Source of the DNA: Citrus sinensis
Lineage: Eukaryota > Streptophyta > Magnoliopsida > Sapindales > Rutaceae
DNA length: 64,000 nt
Direction of reading: 5' to 3'
Assembly (NCBI RefSeq): GCF_022201045.2
Contig: NC_068557.1
Coordinates: 26,761,501 to 26,825,500, forward strand
Part shown: in pieces, positions 48,436 through 61,279 of the stretch
Layout of the letters: every line of letters begins with the position of its first letter
Position numbering within the stretch: the first letter of the stretch is position 1
The notes under the pieces: generated by a model
The model's database searches: none
Seen by the model: the letters and a program-made list of their open reading frames with translations, nothing else
What the model was told of the DNA's origin: nothing
Program-made: the position numbers and the translations under genes

Positions 48436-48734
48436 CTAGTGCTACTCATATATTAAAGTTATTTAAAAATACTAATGTACAAATATATATATATATATGT
48501 GAACATTGATATGCAGATTGATGTAATTGATATTGCATTAGTAATATTGATAGAATTAAATCATATCTCATAACCATGACCACTGAATGGAATTTTCTTT
48601 ATATCAATTACTAACATTAGGATATTGTTACGAGTATAGATTTTTCCCATCTCGAAACACAACACTGTAAGGAAGAATGTAAAACTCAATGATTTATTTT
48701 GAATTTAAATAATTAAAACATTTTTATGTTTTTG

Positions 48735-48900
48735 GAGACCCTTAATAGATTGGTTGGTAAACATCCCCCCCTTCACTCATGTGGAAAAGGGTTCAAGTCC
48801 ATAGTGTAATTATAAAAGAGACATTATCCATTTTTGGGTCTGTATATGCAAGCTACACTGTGACGAAGCTATCTGTAAAAGATTTCCATAGAAAATTTTA
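48735..48900 (+). mobile_element. Possible SINE fragment
   Basis: GATTGGTTGGTAAACATCCC followed about 35 bp later by GGGTTCAAGTCC resembles a tRNA-type pol III promoter with its B box, similar in layout to the SINE at 54990. No poly(A) tail with matching target duplication was found; the ends are guesses. Confidence 0.3.
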
Positions 48901-50784
48901 ATTGTCAATATCCACACATTATAATATCATAAAAACAACCACTGTAATGTTTCTAATTTGATATTTTCACTGATGAAAATGAGATTTTCGTGGCTTTATT
49001 TTGCCAATACGAAATTATGAATGTAATAACTATTTATTTACCTTGAGATAGTTTTAGATTTTTAGGCTTCTAGCAGAAAAACCAATGGAATTGATTATAA
49101 ATTATATACGAATTGGAGGTGACACATAGCATTTCAAGTTCCAAATGCTAATATTACAATTGTAATATTTCAAACGAAACGAAATAGAGGACATTATGGT
49201 TTTTCTCATTAGAATTGGAGTACAAAACCAAAATTGTTCTTTCATTTTATCAAGAAAAATGTTACCCACCAACTCTTGTTATTAGCTCTAAATTTTGTGG
49301 GACGAACAAGCCCACCACAAATACCCAAACCACAATTGTGGTGGTTGAAATACTTGCGAATTTACAGAAGATTTCAAGATTCGTTGTATCTTTACAATCT
49401 CATTGCCTTTCAAGAGATGTGATGCAATGCTATTATCATATGATATTACATGTGATGCTTCCCTTTTAAGGGTTGATAAACTATTATGATAGTATCCACT
49501 GCTCGATACCATAATCATTAGTCAAGCCGTCGTAAAACTGTTCATACAACTTGAGCATGTACTAATCTGTTATATATATCGAAAATATATTATTTACTTT
49601 CTATAACTTATTCATTAAAAAATTAATGGGTTCATTTCGTTGATTAGGGATTCAATCGAAATGCCGATATATAATTAACTAAAAAAAAAAAAAAAAAAGT
49701 GAAAGAGTGATTATAAGGAGAATAATGATGCTGGGTTAGCAGTGGAACACATGGTACCTAAGTGCAATAAGGAAGTTGACTTGTTCATATTTTATTAGTG
49801 GAGAGTTTCAAACGGTGCGTTTATTAGAAGGGATTGTTTGGATTTGGATTGTGAGGTGGAAGACATACGTAACTTAGACATTAAGCCAGCATCATTGCAG
49901 TTTTATTTTATTTTATATTTTTCTACTGTTAATCAGTGTTGAGTGAGTATTTGCCATAGTCTAAACTATTAGTTATATTCTAAAACAAATGGAGACAATA
50001 TTTTTTACCGTTAATCGTGGTTAATAAAATCACGATTTTAATAGTTAAAGAATGTCCAGGAAGTAGTTATTCGATTAAGACAATTATCAATACATTATGC
50101 AAGCACTTTTTATCTTTAATTTTATTTTATAATGTAAGGTTTACTTATCCTCGTAACTAACGCTCTTAATCTCATGTTTCGTTCTTATTGGTTTGAAGAA
50201 TGCAACCCAAAAATAGAACAAAAACAAACATTTCCTTGAGCCAAAACGTTAAGCAGAATCAACTGAAAAGATAGTTTCTGTGGCCTGTGCTATAACTGGA
50301 AAATTGTCACACACACTGTTATTTCAATTGATCATAGAGGGATTTTAATTACCATGAATCCTTTGATTCCACGTGACATATTTCAACTTTTTTTTTTTTT
50401 TAATCACATTTGTTCGACGGAGTCTCAAGAGTACTTTTATTTACTTTCGAATGTGAGTGCTGAATCATATATCTTTCTAATTTAATTTAATCATAACTAT
50501 GAGGTAAATTTCTTCACCGTGTTAAAGACATGGGGAAGGGAAACAAGGCAAACTCCATCCAATATGACGTTTCATACTCGAAGAATCGAAGAGGTAACTG
50601 AATTTGTGATTAGCTTCTCCACGGCTTTGAACTTGTAAAGCTTCTTCCACTTCATCGTCGTTCCAGGCAAAAGCAAATTGAGTTCAGAAGCTCACTTACT
50701 GGTAAAAACCACGGCTCGCTCGACTTCATTGTGTCTGTATTGGCTACCGGCAGGTTTTCTGATTCATTTTATATTCTTCTTTCC

Positions 50785-53700
50785 TCAAGTATTTATCCCT
50801 GGAACTTGAGGAACAGCTGGCTTCGGCTGCTTTATTTTATCTGCCAATACAGCTTCAGTTGTCAAGACTACCGCGGCAATGGAGACTGCATTTTGAAGTG
50901 CACACCTTGCTACCCGACAAGGGTCAGCCACTCCGGCACTCAGGAGATCTTCATATCTTCCTGTCATTGCATTGTACCCAAATCGCCAATCAGAAGTTCG
51001 AGTCTTCTCCACAACTATTGTTCCATCAACCCCCGCATTAGTTGCAATAGATATGGCAGGTACAATGAGTGCCTACAAATAATCATCAACAAAATCTACT
51101 GTGTTAGAAAAGAATCGTCTAAAGAAAACCTGATACATTTTTCCCCCCTTTTCTCTGAGATTGGTACATATTTAATATTTCCAAAATTCTTCTGGAGATT
51201 GTTCACAGAGAGTCAAAGAGAGGCAAATGTCTGCTGAGAAATGTGAAAATAAATTAACAGCACACCTTCGCTACAATATCAGCACCAATCTGCTCATCTG
51301 GATCTTCCATTGAATTCTTTATAATTGGTATATGCTCTAATAGATGTACGTATGTGGCACCACCACCAGGAACTATCCCTTCATCCATGGCAGCAAAAGT
51401 TGCGTTCTTTGCATCCTCAATTCTGAGTTTTCGATCTTCAAGTTCCACCTCAGTGTGTGCTCCTACCTATATTACATGGACATTGCTCAAAAAGATTAAT
51501 AGACAGAAATAAGACGCAAGGTTGTTCTCATACTTATATATCTTTAGCAATATAGTAACTGAAATGGATTATTCACTAGGTTGTAAAGGAGAAATATCTT
51601 AGCAACCCCTAAAGAATTTAAATCAATTACACCATAAATAATCATTCAGGGTGGCAAGTCGATTGCAAGGATTTCAAACACATGTTAATTTCACATCATG
51701 TAGCAGACCTTAATTACAGCCACACCTCCAGAGAGTTTAGCAATTCTTTCTGAGAGCTTTCTTGACAAATATGCATTATCTGTTGCAGCTAGATCCTTCT
51801 TTATCTGCATAATTCTAGCCTGAATTTCAGCTTTAGTATAAGGGTCTGCAACTATGGTTGTTGAATTACTCTTTACGGTTACTTTTCGTGCAATGCCAAG
51901 CTGATCTGAGGTAGCACCTGCAAGGGTCAGACCCAATTCTCCTGAGAGAAAATCAGCACCTGATGATGTCAAAATGAAGCCAATTAGAAAACAAAGAAAA
52001 AGTTGTTAATCTCATGATCAGGAAATGCCACTCATATGACCATGAAATAGTACATCACAACTTGCATTTCAGATAAGCATTACACTCATAAGTGTCAGCA
52101 ATTCTGAAGTCCTTTTAGAGTTGAAAATGCTCAGAATGAAAGTTGACACTAAGTTTCCTTGCATAACCAACACATGGGCCAGCCAACCACAACCCGACCA
52201 TTAAATATCTTACTGCATTGTGAACTCAATTACATTATTTAGTAAATTCTACAGGAAAACCATACTAGGAAGTCATGGGTGCCTAACAGCTCCAAAATTT
52301 TGTAATCTAGCATAATGGGAATTTGATCATTACAAGATTTGCTTGTTATCAGAAATGCATCGCAAGTTTGAAAGTATACATATGGCACCTTCAAGAGCAC
52401 GTTATCTGACTGCTGATCCATCATTTCAGAAATTAAAAAAAAAAAAGCAAACTCAAAAATGAAAGTTTTAGGTAGAACATAATGTCTACTGTCACCTGTC
52501 ATAAGGGCAATATCTTGCAATAAAGCTTTTTTTCCATCTCCAAATCCCGGACACTTGACAACAGCAACATTAAGCAGACCTCGAATTTTGTTCATCACTA
52601 GTGTTTCCAGTACTTGACTTGAAATATCCTCAGCAATAATTAGCAATGGGACACTCAATTGGGTGGTCTTTTCTAGTAAAGGAACTATTTCTTTCACAGT
52701 TGAAATTTTTTGATCAGTTATCAGCACTTTAGCATTGTCAAACTCCACAAGAGATTTTTCCTGGTTTGTAATGAACTGGGGCGATAAATAACCCTTGTCA
52801 ATCTGTTAACAAGGAACACATGATGTAATTTTTAGAACATATGAGAAACAGAAAAAGAGGGGGCCGCAGGGGGGTGCGGGGGCGCGCATGCATAATAGTA
52901 AGTTACTACGAGACAAAGCAATTTTTAGCAAATAACACAAACATTTCTATCATCTCAAGGTGCTGGAAGATCTTATCTGTTCAGACTGTTGGTTAAACTA
53001 TCTCTTGTGTTAAGCAAGATGTTGAAAGAGTGATTCGAGGAGAAATAAAAATAACAGATTTTGCACTTCAAGTTAGCTCTAGTCCTGAGGATTTCTTTAG
53101 CAACTTGGACAACTTTTACCCAAGGTAAGAAAAACTAACAAAGTTAAAAAACTTTCAATACCAGAAGGATCTAAATCACCTTCATTCCTTCTTCAACTAT
53201 AATTGAGGTTTCAAATGAAGAGGATGATTCAATAAGAATTACACCATCTGCGCCAATCTTGATGATAGCATCAGCAATCAAGTTACCAATGAACTCATCA
53301 TTTCCAGCAGATATTGAAGCCACAGCTGCAAAAGATGAAAAATTTCATTAATTAGAGTTTAGATTCTTAATCAGAGACTACTTTTTAAGAAAAATTCAAC
53401 AGGAGAAGAAACAACCTTTTATGTCATCCCTCCCTGTCACAGGAAAACTTTTCTGCTTCAGAACCTTGACTAATTCCTTCACAGTCTTATGCATTCCTTT
53501 CTTCAAAGCAACAGGGTTAGCCCCAAAAGAAACTGACAACATCCCAGATTTGATCATTTCTCGAGCCAATATTACTGCAGTTGTGGTGCCATCACCAGCC
53601 AGATCATTCATTTTACTAGCAACCTGCAAGTAAAGCACTTGATATTCACACCTTAATGATTATGCAAGCCCTACATGCATTGACGCATAAGTAAAAGCTT

Positions 53701-54586
53701 AGGAGAAAGAATTATCCAGCAACCATGAATAACCTCTTGCATCAGCATTGCTCCAGCATTTTCAATTGTATCTGAAAGCTCAATGGCCCGAGCAATTGTC
53801 ACGCCATCATTAATTACTTTTAGTTTGTCTGACTCAGAAAGAATAACATTCCGTCCTGCATGTTTTCAGTTAAAACAATCAACAAACCACAACAAGTAAA
53901 CAGAACTGCCATAGAAAAGTTTGCACTCTTGCACAGGTAATAACAATTATTTTTCTTATTATTTTTTTTTAAATGAAAAGAATTCTTATATAGAGAAACA
54001 ACTAATGAGAAAATCATTCAGCTAACGCAACATCATTGGACTGAAATCCCGTATTTTCAAGCTTGGATTGCAAAATTTAGTATCTAGCGCATGAATATAA
54101 ATAACAAAACAGAGGCAAACATCCATCAAACAGTTTTCACCATTTTTTTTTCCTCATGGCCTCCACAGTACAATTTGAAAATTGAAGGTTTAAAAAGACC
54201 CGAAAACAAGTAATGTAAATGAAATTAGGGCCAGATAACCTTTAGGGCCTAAAGTGACAGAAACAGCATCAGCAAGCTTGTCAATCCCAGCTTGTAAGGC
54301 TTCTCTGCTTTCTTTGCCAAACAATATCTTCTTTGGTCCCGCCCTCACCACCGCCACCATTTTCCTGGACTGGTTTCTCCATAAGCATTTTCCACTTACC
54401 CTTTTGACTTTATTCCCACCAAAATTATTCTGCAACAAGTGACAATGGATACCCATGAACTCGCAGGTACTGTAAAGATGAATACACAAATGTAATTCAT
54501 ACGTACATACATACACATGGAGAGAAACTTACAGTGAAGAGATATACTGGAGAGACGACTGAAGGTGAGGAGAAGGAAACGGACAT
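50785..54586 (-). CDS. CPNA2: Plastid chaperonin 60 subunit alpha 2
   Basis: Nine exons, all GT-AG, give 588 aa: 54533-54586, 54240-54429, 53734-53855, 53416-53623, 53180-53325, 52496-52802, 51709-51959, 51266-51466, 50785-51072. Group I (GroEL-type) chaperonin: ATP-binding GDGTTT at about 132-137, [37 protein letters not shown] in the apical domain, and [20 protein letters not shown]. The first about 48 residues are Ser/Arg/Lys-rich and end VRA|G, like a plastid transit peptide. The C-terminus [14 protein letters not shown] points to CPNA2 (Arabidopsis At5g18820, needed for embryo plastid function) rather than the general CPNA1. It forms mixed Cpn60 rings that fold plastid proteins. Length fits the family (about 575 aa). 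No lesions. Confidence 0.94.
52859..52889. other. G-rich tract in a CPNA2 intron
   Basis: Within an AT-rich intron (between exons 5 and 6) the plus strand has G runs of 5, 6 and 5 separated by CCGCA and TGC, followed by alternating CGCGC. The CPNA2 transcript carries the C-rich complement. Confidence 0.7.
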
Positions 54587-55386
54587 TTGAATGTTTCTGG
54601 TTCTGAAAGGGTTTTGGGGATTTTCTCCCTCTCAAAATTTCCAAGGTTTTGCTGGGGTTTAGAAGTCAAAAACGAACAGTCATATTATTTGGAATCTCTC
54701 GTCAGGACCTATTTGATAGAAGTCAAAAACGAACCAGTCATATTATTTGGAGACCCTCGTTAGGACCTATTTGATACGAATTGAAATATTATCTCCTTCT
54801 ATGAGAAAACCTAAAAACATTTATAGCCCGATGATATTATCCGAACAAAATGTATCGTGCGATATCCTTTTCCTTTTTTCGGTTAATTCTTACGGTCTTA
54901 TTGCTCGGGTGGTTAGGTCAGTGGAATTAAAAGCATCTATTGAACGACTAAAATACTCCTTCTACGTTTACCATTATTTTCAAATAAACAATCAAAGTTG
55001 GTTGGTGTGAGTAGTTCGGCACTCTCACTTCTTAAGAGAGGTCAAAAGTTCAAGCTCCGTTCTCGTATGGAGTCACCACTTTGACCAATACTTTACTCTT
55101 TACAGGCCGACCCGCACCATCTCGTGGTTCAGACAAAAAAAAAAAATTATTTTCAAATAAACGTTTTTAGTATTAAAATAAGATTTTCAAATAAAGTCAT
55201 TGCATGAATATGTTGCTATTTGAAAGAAACTTTCAATCATGAAATCCTTATTACACAACAAGGTAAAACTGAAAATATACATCATTATTTCAATGCAAAA
55301 GAGTATATGCTTTCTCCCATGGCTCGTCGTGGAACGACCATCATTTTATGTTAACTAGTAGTATTGGAGAATTTGAGGTTGAGCAT
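54587..55386. other. CPNA2 upstream region and gap to the Kunitz pseudogene
   Basis: CPNA2 promoter side. A 60-70 bp partial direct repeat occurs (AGAAGTCAAAAACGAAC... at about 54662 and 54719). A SINE occupies 54990-55145. No gene seen. Confidence 0.6.
54990..55145 (+). mobile_element. SINE, about 156 bp, with perfect 17-bp target duplication
   Basis: The direct repeat ATTATTTTCAAATAAAC occurs at 54973-54989 and 55146-55162. The element has a tRNA-like head (GGTTGGTGTGAGTAG...AAAAGTTCAAGCTCC, with a B-box-like GTTCAAGCTC) and ends in a run of A immediately before the second target copy. These are the defining marks of a SINE moved by LINE machinery. The perfect duplication suggests a young insertion. 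Confidence 0.85.
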
Positions 55387-55989
55387 TTAAGCCCTCTTGA
55401 ACACGAATGGAAGTGCAGGACCATCCAGGGCCAACAATCTCTTGCCATTCTCAATCAAAATGCCAGCAAATCCACACCTCAACCTGCAATTCGGACAAGC
55501 CATGGAAGGACACCATCCCAAGTTGTAGCTGGTTCCATTTCTGTCAATTCTGAAGAATCCTGGTACCCCACCAGTCACAATGAATCTCCTCCCGGTTTCA
55601 GGATCAGACTCGCCGACTCTCCAAGCTGTCGACTGAATACAAGTTGTAAATGCTGAGAATGTAACAATAAAGTCATGAGACTCTCTTACAATGTTTTCTT
55701 CGCCAACGAAAGGCGAAAACGTGACAGGAAATAAGCCTTCCGATCCTGAAGTTTCTTTCTACCCAACGTACAAGGGGCAAGAGTCATTGCGTTCAACTAA
55801 TGTTAAACCACCGCCGGTTGCATTGTCTTCCGGCAGTATGTAGTATTCCAGGCCCCGTTGGAGTGCTTGGCCGTTAGTGTCAAGCACTGGAGGACTCAAG
55901 TCATCAGATGGTTGAGCTTGAGTTATGGCCAAAATCAGACAGAAAAAGCTCAGACTTTTTATCAATCTTACCATTGCTGATTGCCTCAT
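55387..55989 (-). pseudogene. Kunitz-type protease inhibitor / miraculin-like gene with one stop codon
   Basis: A single intronless frame of about 200 codons. Start ATG at 55989 (or 55974), a hydrophobic signal peptide ending near ITQAQ, then the Kunitz (STI) start PVLDTNGQALQRGLEYYI, NDSCPLYVG, FTTCIQSTAWRVG, GVPGFFRIDRNG, and a Cys-rich end before LLALDGPALPFVFKRA. The frame is interrupted only by TAG at 55759-55761, just after the first conserved Cys block, at about codon 77. The family inhibits serine proteases; miraculin-like members are stress-induced secreted proteins. As it stands the gene would make a short fragment. It could be a recent null allele or a sequencing error rather than an old pseudogene, because everything else is intact. 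Confidence 0.87.
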
Positions 55990-56041
55990 TCTCCCTATAA
56001 AGTATAAACAAATTTGTGATGGCAATAATATGCAGTTTTAC

Positions 56042-56078
<37 letters not shown>

Positions 56079-56799
56079 ACATGGCAACGATAAGTAGTAG
56101 CATGTGAAAAGTCTTATTAATCTGATCCATTTAAGCATTACTTGTACGGTTGTACCGTAGGGATGTAAAACAGTGGCGGCTGAATTTTACTTGCTTGATG
56201 GTCCTATATATCAGCCGCGTTTGAAAGAAGAAAAGTTCTAAACACACAAAAAGTCACAAGATTTGCCGTGCACGAAAAAAGTTATAAGCGTACAAAGAGT
56301 CAAAGACTTACCATGCACTTCGGCATGGTAATTAATTTTTATTAGTTTAGAAATTTTTTTATCACTGCCATTTTGTTCCCATTAAATTCTTCGGCAACAA
56401 TCACGTACAAATAAATAAACCCGACAATTAGAGGAAAGTGTGAAAGGTGAGGAGAATGAGAGACAACTGAGTGCTTTTAGTTGATGAGCACTTGGGATCT
56501 TCTACTTTAAATTCTTAAATGGTTAATTTTGATTATCAAAACCCTTAACAAATTTCAAACCACCAAATGGTTACATCACTTCCACACCCCAAATTATTAT
56601 TCTCAGTTTAGATAGAAATATTCCACCAAACTCAATTGCCCTGAAGACAGTAAATGAGACATAGAAGTACATATTTGGATAAAAACATCCAGAAAGAAAA
56701 CGTGCACTTTTGGATTCCTTGATAGAGAATGGTTTCTCCGTGCATGACATAGGTCATTCCGGAAGGGTGCTGAGAATTCCTACACGGCCAGAGGTTCAC
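55990..56799. other. Intergenic between Kunitz relic and GCSH
   Basis: Kunitz-gene upstream side with a (TA)n microsatellite at 56046-56077, then AT-rich sequence. The GCSH 3' UTR probably occupies the right end. No gene seen. Confidence 0.55.
56046..56077. repeat. (TA)n microsatellite
   Basis: About 16 uninterrupted TA/AT units, roughly 60 bp upstream of the Kunitz relic start codon. Confidence 0.95.
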
Positions 56800-59321
56800 T
56801 CAGTGTTTTGAATCTTCTTCTTCACAGAACTTGGTGTATTGATCAGCATCCATCAACTTCTTCAATTCACCAGCATTGTCCATCTCCACTTTTATAATCC
56901 ATCCATCCTCGTATGGGCTTGAGTTGACCTAGTTCATCAAATGAAACAAATGTAACCATAAAGCAAACGGATAAGGGGAAAACACCACTCCCACGTTATG
57001 TTTCATTTAGATAAGCCAAACTTCAGTATCTGAACAAGGGGAAATGGGGACGTTAAGGTATCTTTGCACGAAAAATATCTCATTAGCAATGATATTAATA
57101 ACAAGAAAATAGCAACAACTGAAGCAAAAAGTATGAATTATAAAGGGCAGGTCACATAGCAGGTGGAGAACAATGAAGCTAATTAGAGATGAGATAATTC
57201 TCAAATGAAGAGAAAACAGTAAGACATTGTAGTTGAATTACGTTTTAATTAGTGCTAGGAAATTAAAGAAAGAAGCATAAATGAACGCGGTGAAATCTAT
57301 TATACAGAAGAGGAAATTGGTTTTGGTTTAATCAAGATGAGAAAGATGCTATCATAAAATCGCTAAATTCAATGGAAATGACAAGTCAACCGAAAACAAA
57401 TGCACACATTTATGCAAAAGACCATAAATGGCAAACATACTCAAGCCAGTAAAATCCAACTTCACAATAAATCCAGATGATTTCCAAATGAATCTCAAAT
57501 GAACTATATGGCACTGGGTAACAACAAACTCACCAAAGCAGGTGAACTGCTGAGCTCTTCATTAACTTCAACCACTTTCCCAGAAACAGGAGAATTAACA
57601 TCACTAGTAGCCTTGACACTTTCAACTGCACCAAAGCTGGCATCTTGCTTTACTGTAACCCCTACCTCTGGTAATTCAACATACACAACATCGCCTAAAT
57701 GATCTTGAGCATGGTCAGTTATACCAATGGTTGCAGAGTTACCATCAACCTTAACCCATTCATGAGAGTCAGCATACTTTAGATCCTTTATAACTGCAGT
57801 AAGATTGGAAAAGCATAAGTTAAAGCAAAAGAAATAATAACTGCAGCGGACATAAAAATTAAAACAATGGAGTATCTAAAATATTATCAGTATATATATT
57901 ATTTTACAAGATAACATTATCAATAATCCAAGAATACAGAAACCAATGTCTAAAGCAGTAAAAGCATGATTAGATGTAACTAAATTTTTAACCTTTTTTC
58001 AGAAAGTAATCCATTCTTAGTAATTTTGCTCGTATGGAACAACATTCAAAAACTTTTGGATTTTCACAGAGAACCTCAGATCTTAACTCTAGCAATGCAA
58101 AAATTTCTGACGTATTAATCTCCTTAAACACAGAAAATTTAAGGGATAAGACGTGTAGGCACCAACAAAGGGCGTACAACAAAGCCACCAGCATTGGTTC
58201 TTCCAATTGCTAATCCATAATCTTAAGTTTCCAGTAAGCCAATGCATTCCTATGAATAACCTCATCTTGCTATGCCCATGCTGTGGTCATCAGACGTCAA
58301 AGCCTTCTAAAACTTGGGGCCAGTTAGAGGAACTACTCTTTCCATCCTTTTCATTTGAACTTATTAACAAATCAAGAAAGACAGAAAAACACATATAAAA
58401 TAGGCACACTAAAGCACGTGCATAAATGCACCACTACATATATACACTTTTTGTTTCATTACATTTCCATTTCCTGTCCCAGATTTCTTTTTTAAATGTA
58501 ATGAAGCAGTAAAGAAAATTCAATTAGAACACTATTTATGCAACTGCTCCCATCCTCCCCTTTTCTCAAGGATAAAAGAGAAAAAAATTATTCCAAAATG
58601 TGAAAAACATCTGTGATCTGCAAGGCCGTGTCAAACTTTTGCCATGATAGCCATTATTTCCAATGTCACCAGGCCATCTGCAGTGCCAACAATGCCACAA
58701 TGACTTCACCACCTTCCTATCACCATCATCTCCCCAACAACCAGTTCAACAACAACACCAATACAGCCAATCATTGCAGCCTAGCTTCCCGCTTGTCAGT
58801 AAACATGTTTATGTCTAAAAGATACAGGCTCCTTTCCTATTTAAAAAACAGAAAATCGGCAAGCCGACCAAACTCTGCCCAGCCTGGCATTCATCTTTTT
58901 AAGATATCAGTGACTTACAAAGACAAATCTTAATAAATAGGCAAAATAATCAAGAACCTGATCCCGAATATCAATACTCAGAGAGAACCAAAGCTTACAT
59001 AGACTGACTTTCTATAAAGCCCCTTTACACCAGTGACAATAATAAATAGCACCCAGTTACAAAAATCAAATCTTTAACGGAACACAATCACAGATCAAGT
59101 ATTTCAACAAACAAATAAATAAGATCCACGTGCATATCTATTTTTCACAAATTCACATTTTTATGATCACTGCATACACATTAAAAGAAGTATAAACATC
59201 GACATAGACAGCAAAAATAGCAGTTGCTGAAGGTTGATTTACCAGAAGAAAATCCTCTGTGGAAGACAGAGATCCTGAGGTAAGAAGCAGCCCTTGAAGC
59301 CCACAACAACCTTGAAGCCAT
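56800..59321 (-). CDS. GCSH: Glycine cleavage system H protein, mitochondrial
   Basis: Three exons (59243-59321, 57534-57793, 56800-56928; GT-AG) give 155 aa. The H protein carries the aminomethyl group on a lipoyl arm between the P, T and L subunits of glycine decarboxylase, the photorespiratory complex of the mitochondrial matrix. Seen: a basic, Ser-rich presequence in exon 1 ending [36 protein letters not shown]; the lipoylation motif [10 protein letters not shown] with the acceptor Lys at about 87; [14 protein letters not shown]; and the acidic C-terminus CEEEDSKH. Length matches plant H proteins. Intron 1 is long (57794-59242); apparent reading frames inside it are not supported as genes. 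Confidence 0.95.
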
Positions 59322-61208
59322 GTCTTTTGTTTCTCACTTCACTTTCGGAACGCACTTCAAAAGCTAGTACAAACAAATTGTGTTCCCTTTTATAGACGAA
59401 TATAAAGTTTTCGAATTCGAGGGCTTCAGGGTTGGTAGGTGGGTGGATGCTTGTTTTGTAGTTTGTACTACATTTATTTATTATTTATTATTATTTATTA
59501 TTTTTTTTTTAATTTTTTTATTTTTTTTTTTTTTTTTATGAACTACAATCAGAACCATATTTACAATCATAATAGGAACTGAACCATATATAACGTTAAA
59601 TTTATTAAACATATAGATGGGACTATTTCATACTCATTTAGTAATTTTAATATTTTTATTTTTATTCTACACTCTTGTAAATACCAAAATAGTCTTAATT
59701 AAATTATATGCAATAAATATTTTATTTTTCTCTCTACAGCCGTAAAATTATTTTTTTGATACTACCCATAAAATTATTTACTGCACCTAAATAACTTTCT
59801 TCTTCTCCTCCTTTTCTTCTTTGTCTTCTTGATCTTTATTTACTCTTCACATTCATAAAATTATTCAAAACACTTTGCATGTGAAGATTATCAAAATATT
59901 GCATAGAGATTTAGATTTTTTTTAATTGTTATTTTTTTCTCCCAACATGAAGAGTAACAAAACAAATGGTAAATGTGAATGAATTAAATAAGACATTAGA
60001 ACTTAATTTGGTGTGATTTCTTATAAGAAAAAACTCAATTATTTACTTGTCGCATGGTAAAAGCCATCAATACGTAGATGAGCTATTTGATTATTTACTT
60101 GCCTAATCTCAATGATAGGTCATCAAAACATCTTTAACTATTATTATTTTAAAAGAATAAAAATGGTCACACATGCATTGTTGTACTCAAAATCTTTTAA
60201 AATATCGATTTACTCATTATTCAAAGTATTGGTGAAGATGTTAAACAAAAATTAGGGTTTACATAAAGATATTTGTAACTTTAATAGGTGTGTAGAATAT
60301 TCAAAGTAATTATATTATATTGGCTCATAAAAACGTGTCTTTAATATTAATTCACATTATGGATACTTTTGTAATAGATAATTTTATTAAAATATATTTA
60401 AAATAAATTTTAAAGCCCTAAACATATTAAAACTTATGTAGAGAAGATAAATTATTGTTAAGAGTCCTAGATTGTAAAAATACTATAAATGAATTGTGAA
60501 TTTGATCATATCATATCCTACTGATATCATCACCGTAGTATTGTTACTTGTTTTTGAAAAACATTTTAACAGTGTGATTTGATAATTACGCTTACACGTC
60601 AGTAAATGAAAACAATAATATTATCTTTTTTTAAAGAAAATGAAGATAATAACTTATATATTTAGAAGTTCTTGAATTAATGCAAAGTAATTATTGAAAA
60701 ATGACAGCAACATTAATCTTTTATATGGAATTATCAATATAAATTTTAATGACGTGGTCCATGCAAAGTATGAGATAAAAATCTTGGAATGAATTCATAA
60801 TTTTGCCCCTCTACAATTTGTAGAAAAAAAGGTGAAAAAATAACAAAACTACTGAAGAGGTTTTTAAAATAAATTAAGACAAATTTTTGAGGACCTAAAT
60901 GGTATTATGCTACATACATATAATCATATATTGAAATCCTTTCAATAGACTACATATCTTAGAAATTAGAAACGGTGGTGGGTCAATGTGTCAACAAACC
61001 CACCGAACAACAAAGTTGGTGTGCTGACTCGTGTTTGGGAATCCCAATAAGGTGACCGAAAGCACAATGGAATCTCTATGAGGCCACAATGCCTTTGAGA
61101 CACATGGAATATACAAACATACATTCATCATCTCAGTTCTGTGTTTTCTATGTTCTAATGGAGTCTCTCTGAGATCCCATTAGATCGCGCCCTCTCTCTC
61201 TCTCTCTC

Positions 61209-61279
<71 letters not shown>

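Larger units (their letters stand above)
46718..50784. other. NAP1 5' region and intergenic stretch up to CPNA2
   Basis: 46718 to about 47650 probably contains the NAP1 leader, perhaps with a 5' UTR intron; CT/GA-rich sequence near 47420-47630 is typical of plant leaders. From 47.65 to 50.5 kb I see no gene, only AT-rich DNA with a MITE (48264-48435), a possible SINE fragment (about 48735-48900) and an A-run near 49681. The last part is CPNA2 3' flank. Confidence 0.6.

Noticed and set aside
58613..58933. 106-codon plus-strand frame in GCSH intron 1
   Set aside because: Low-complexity Asn/His/Ser translation inside an intron, no homologue recognised.
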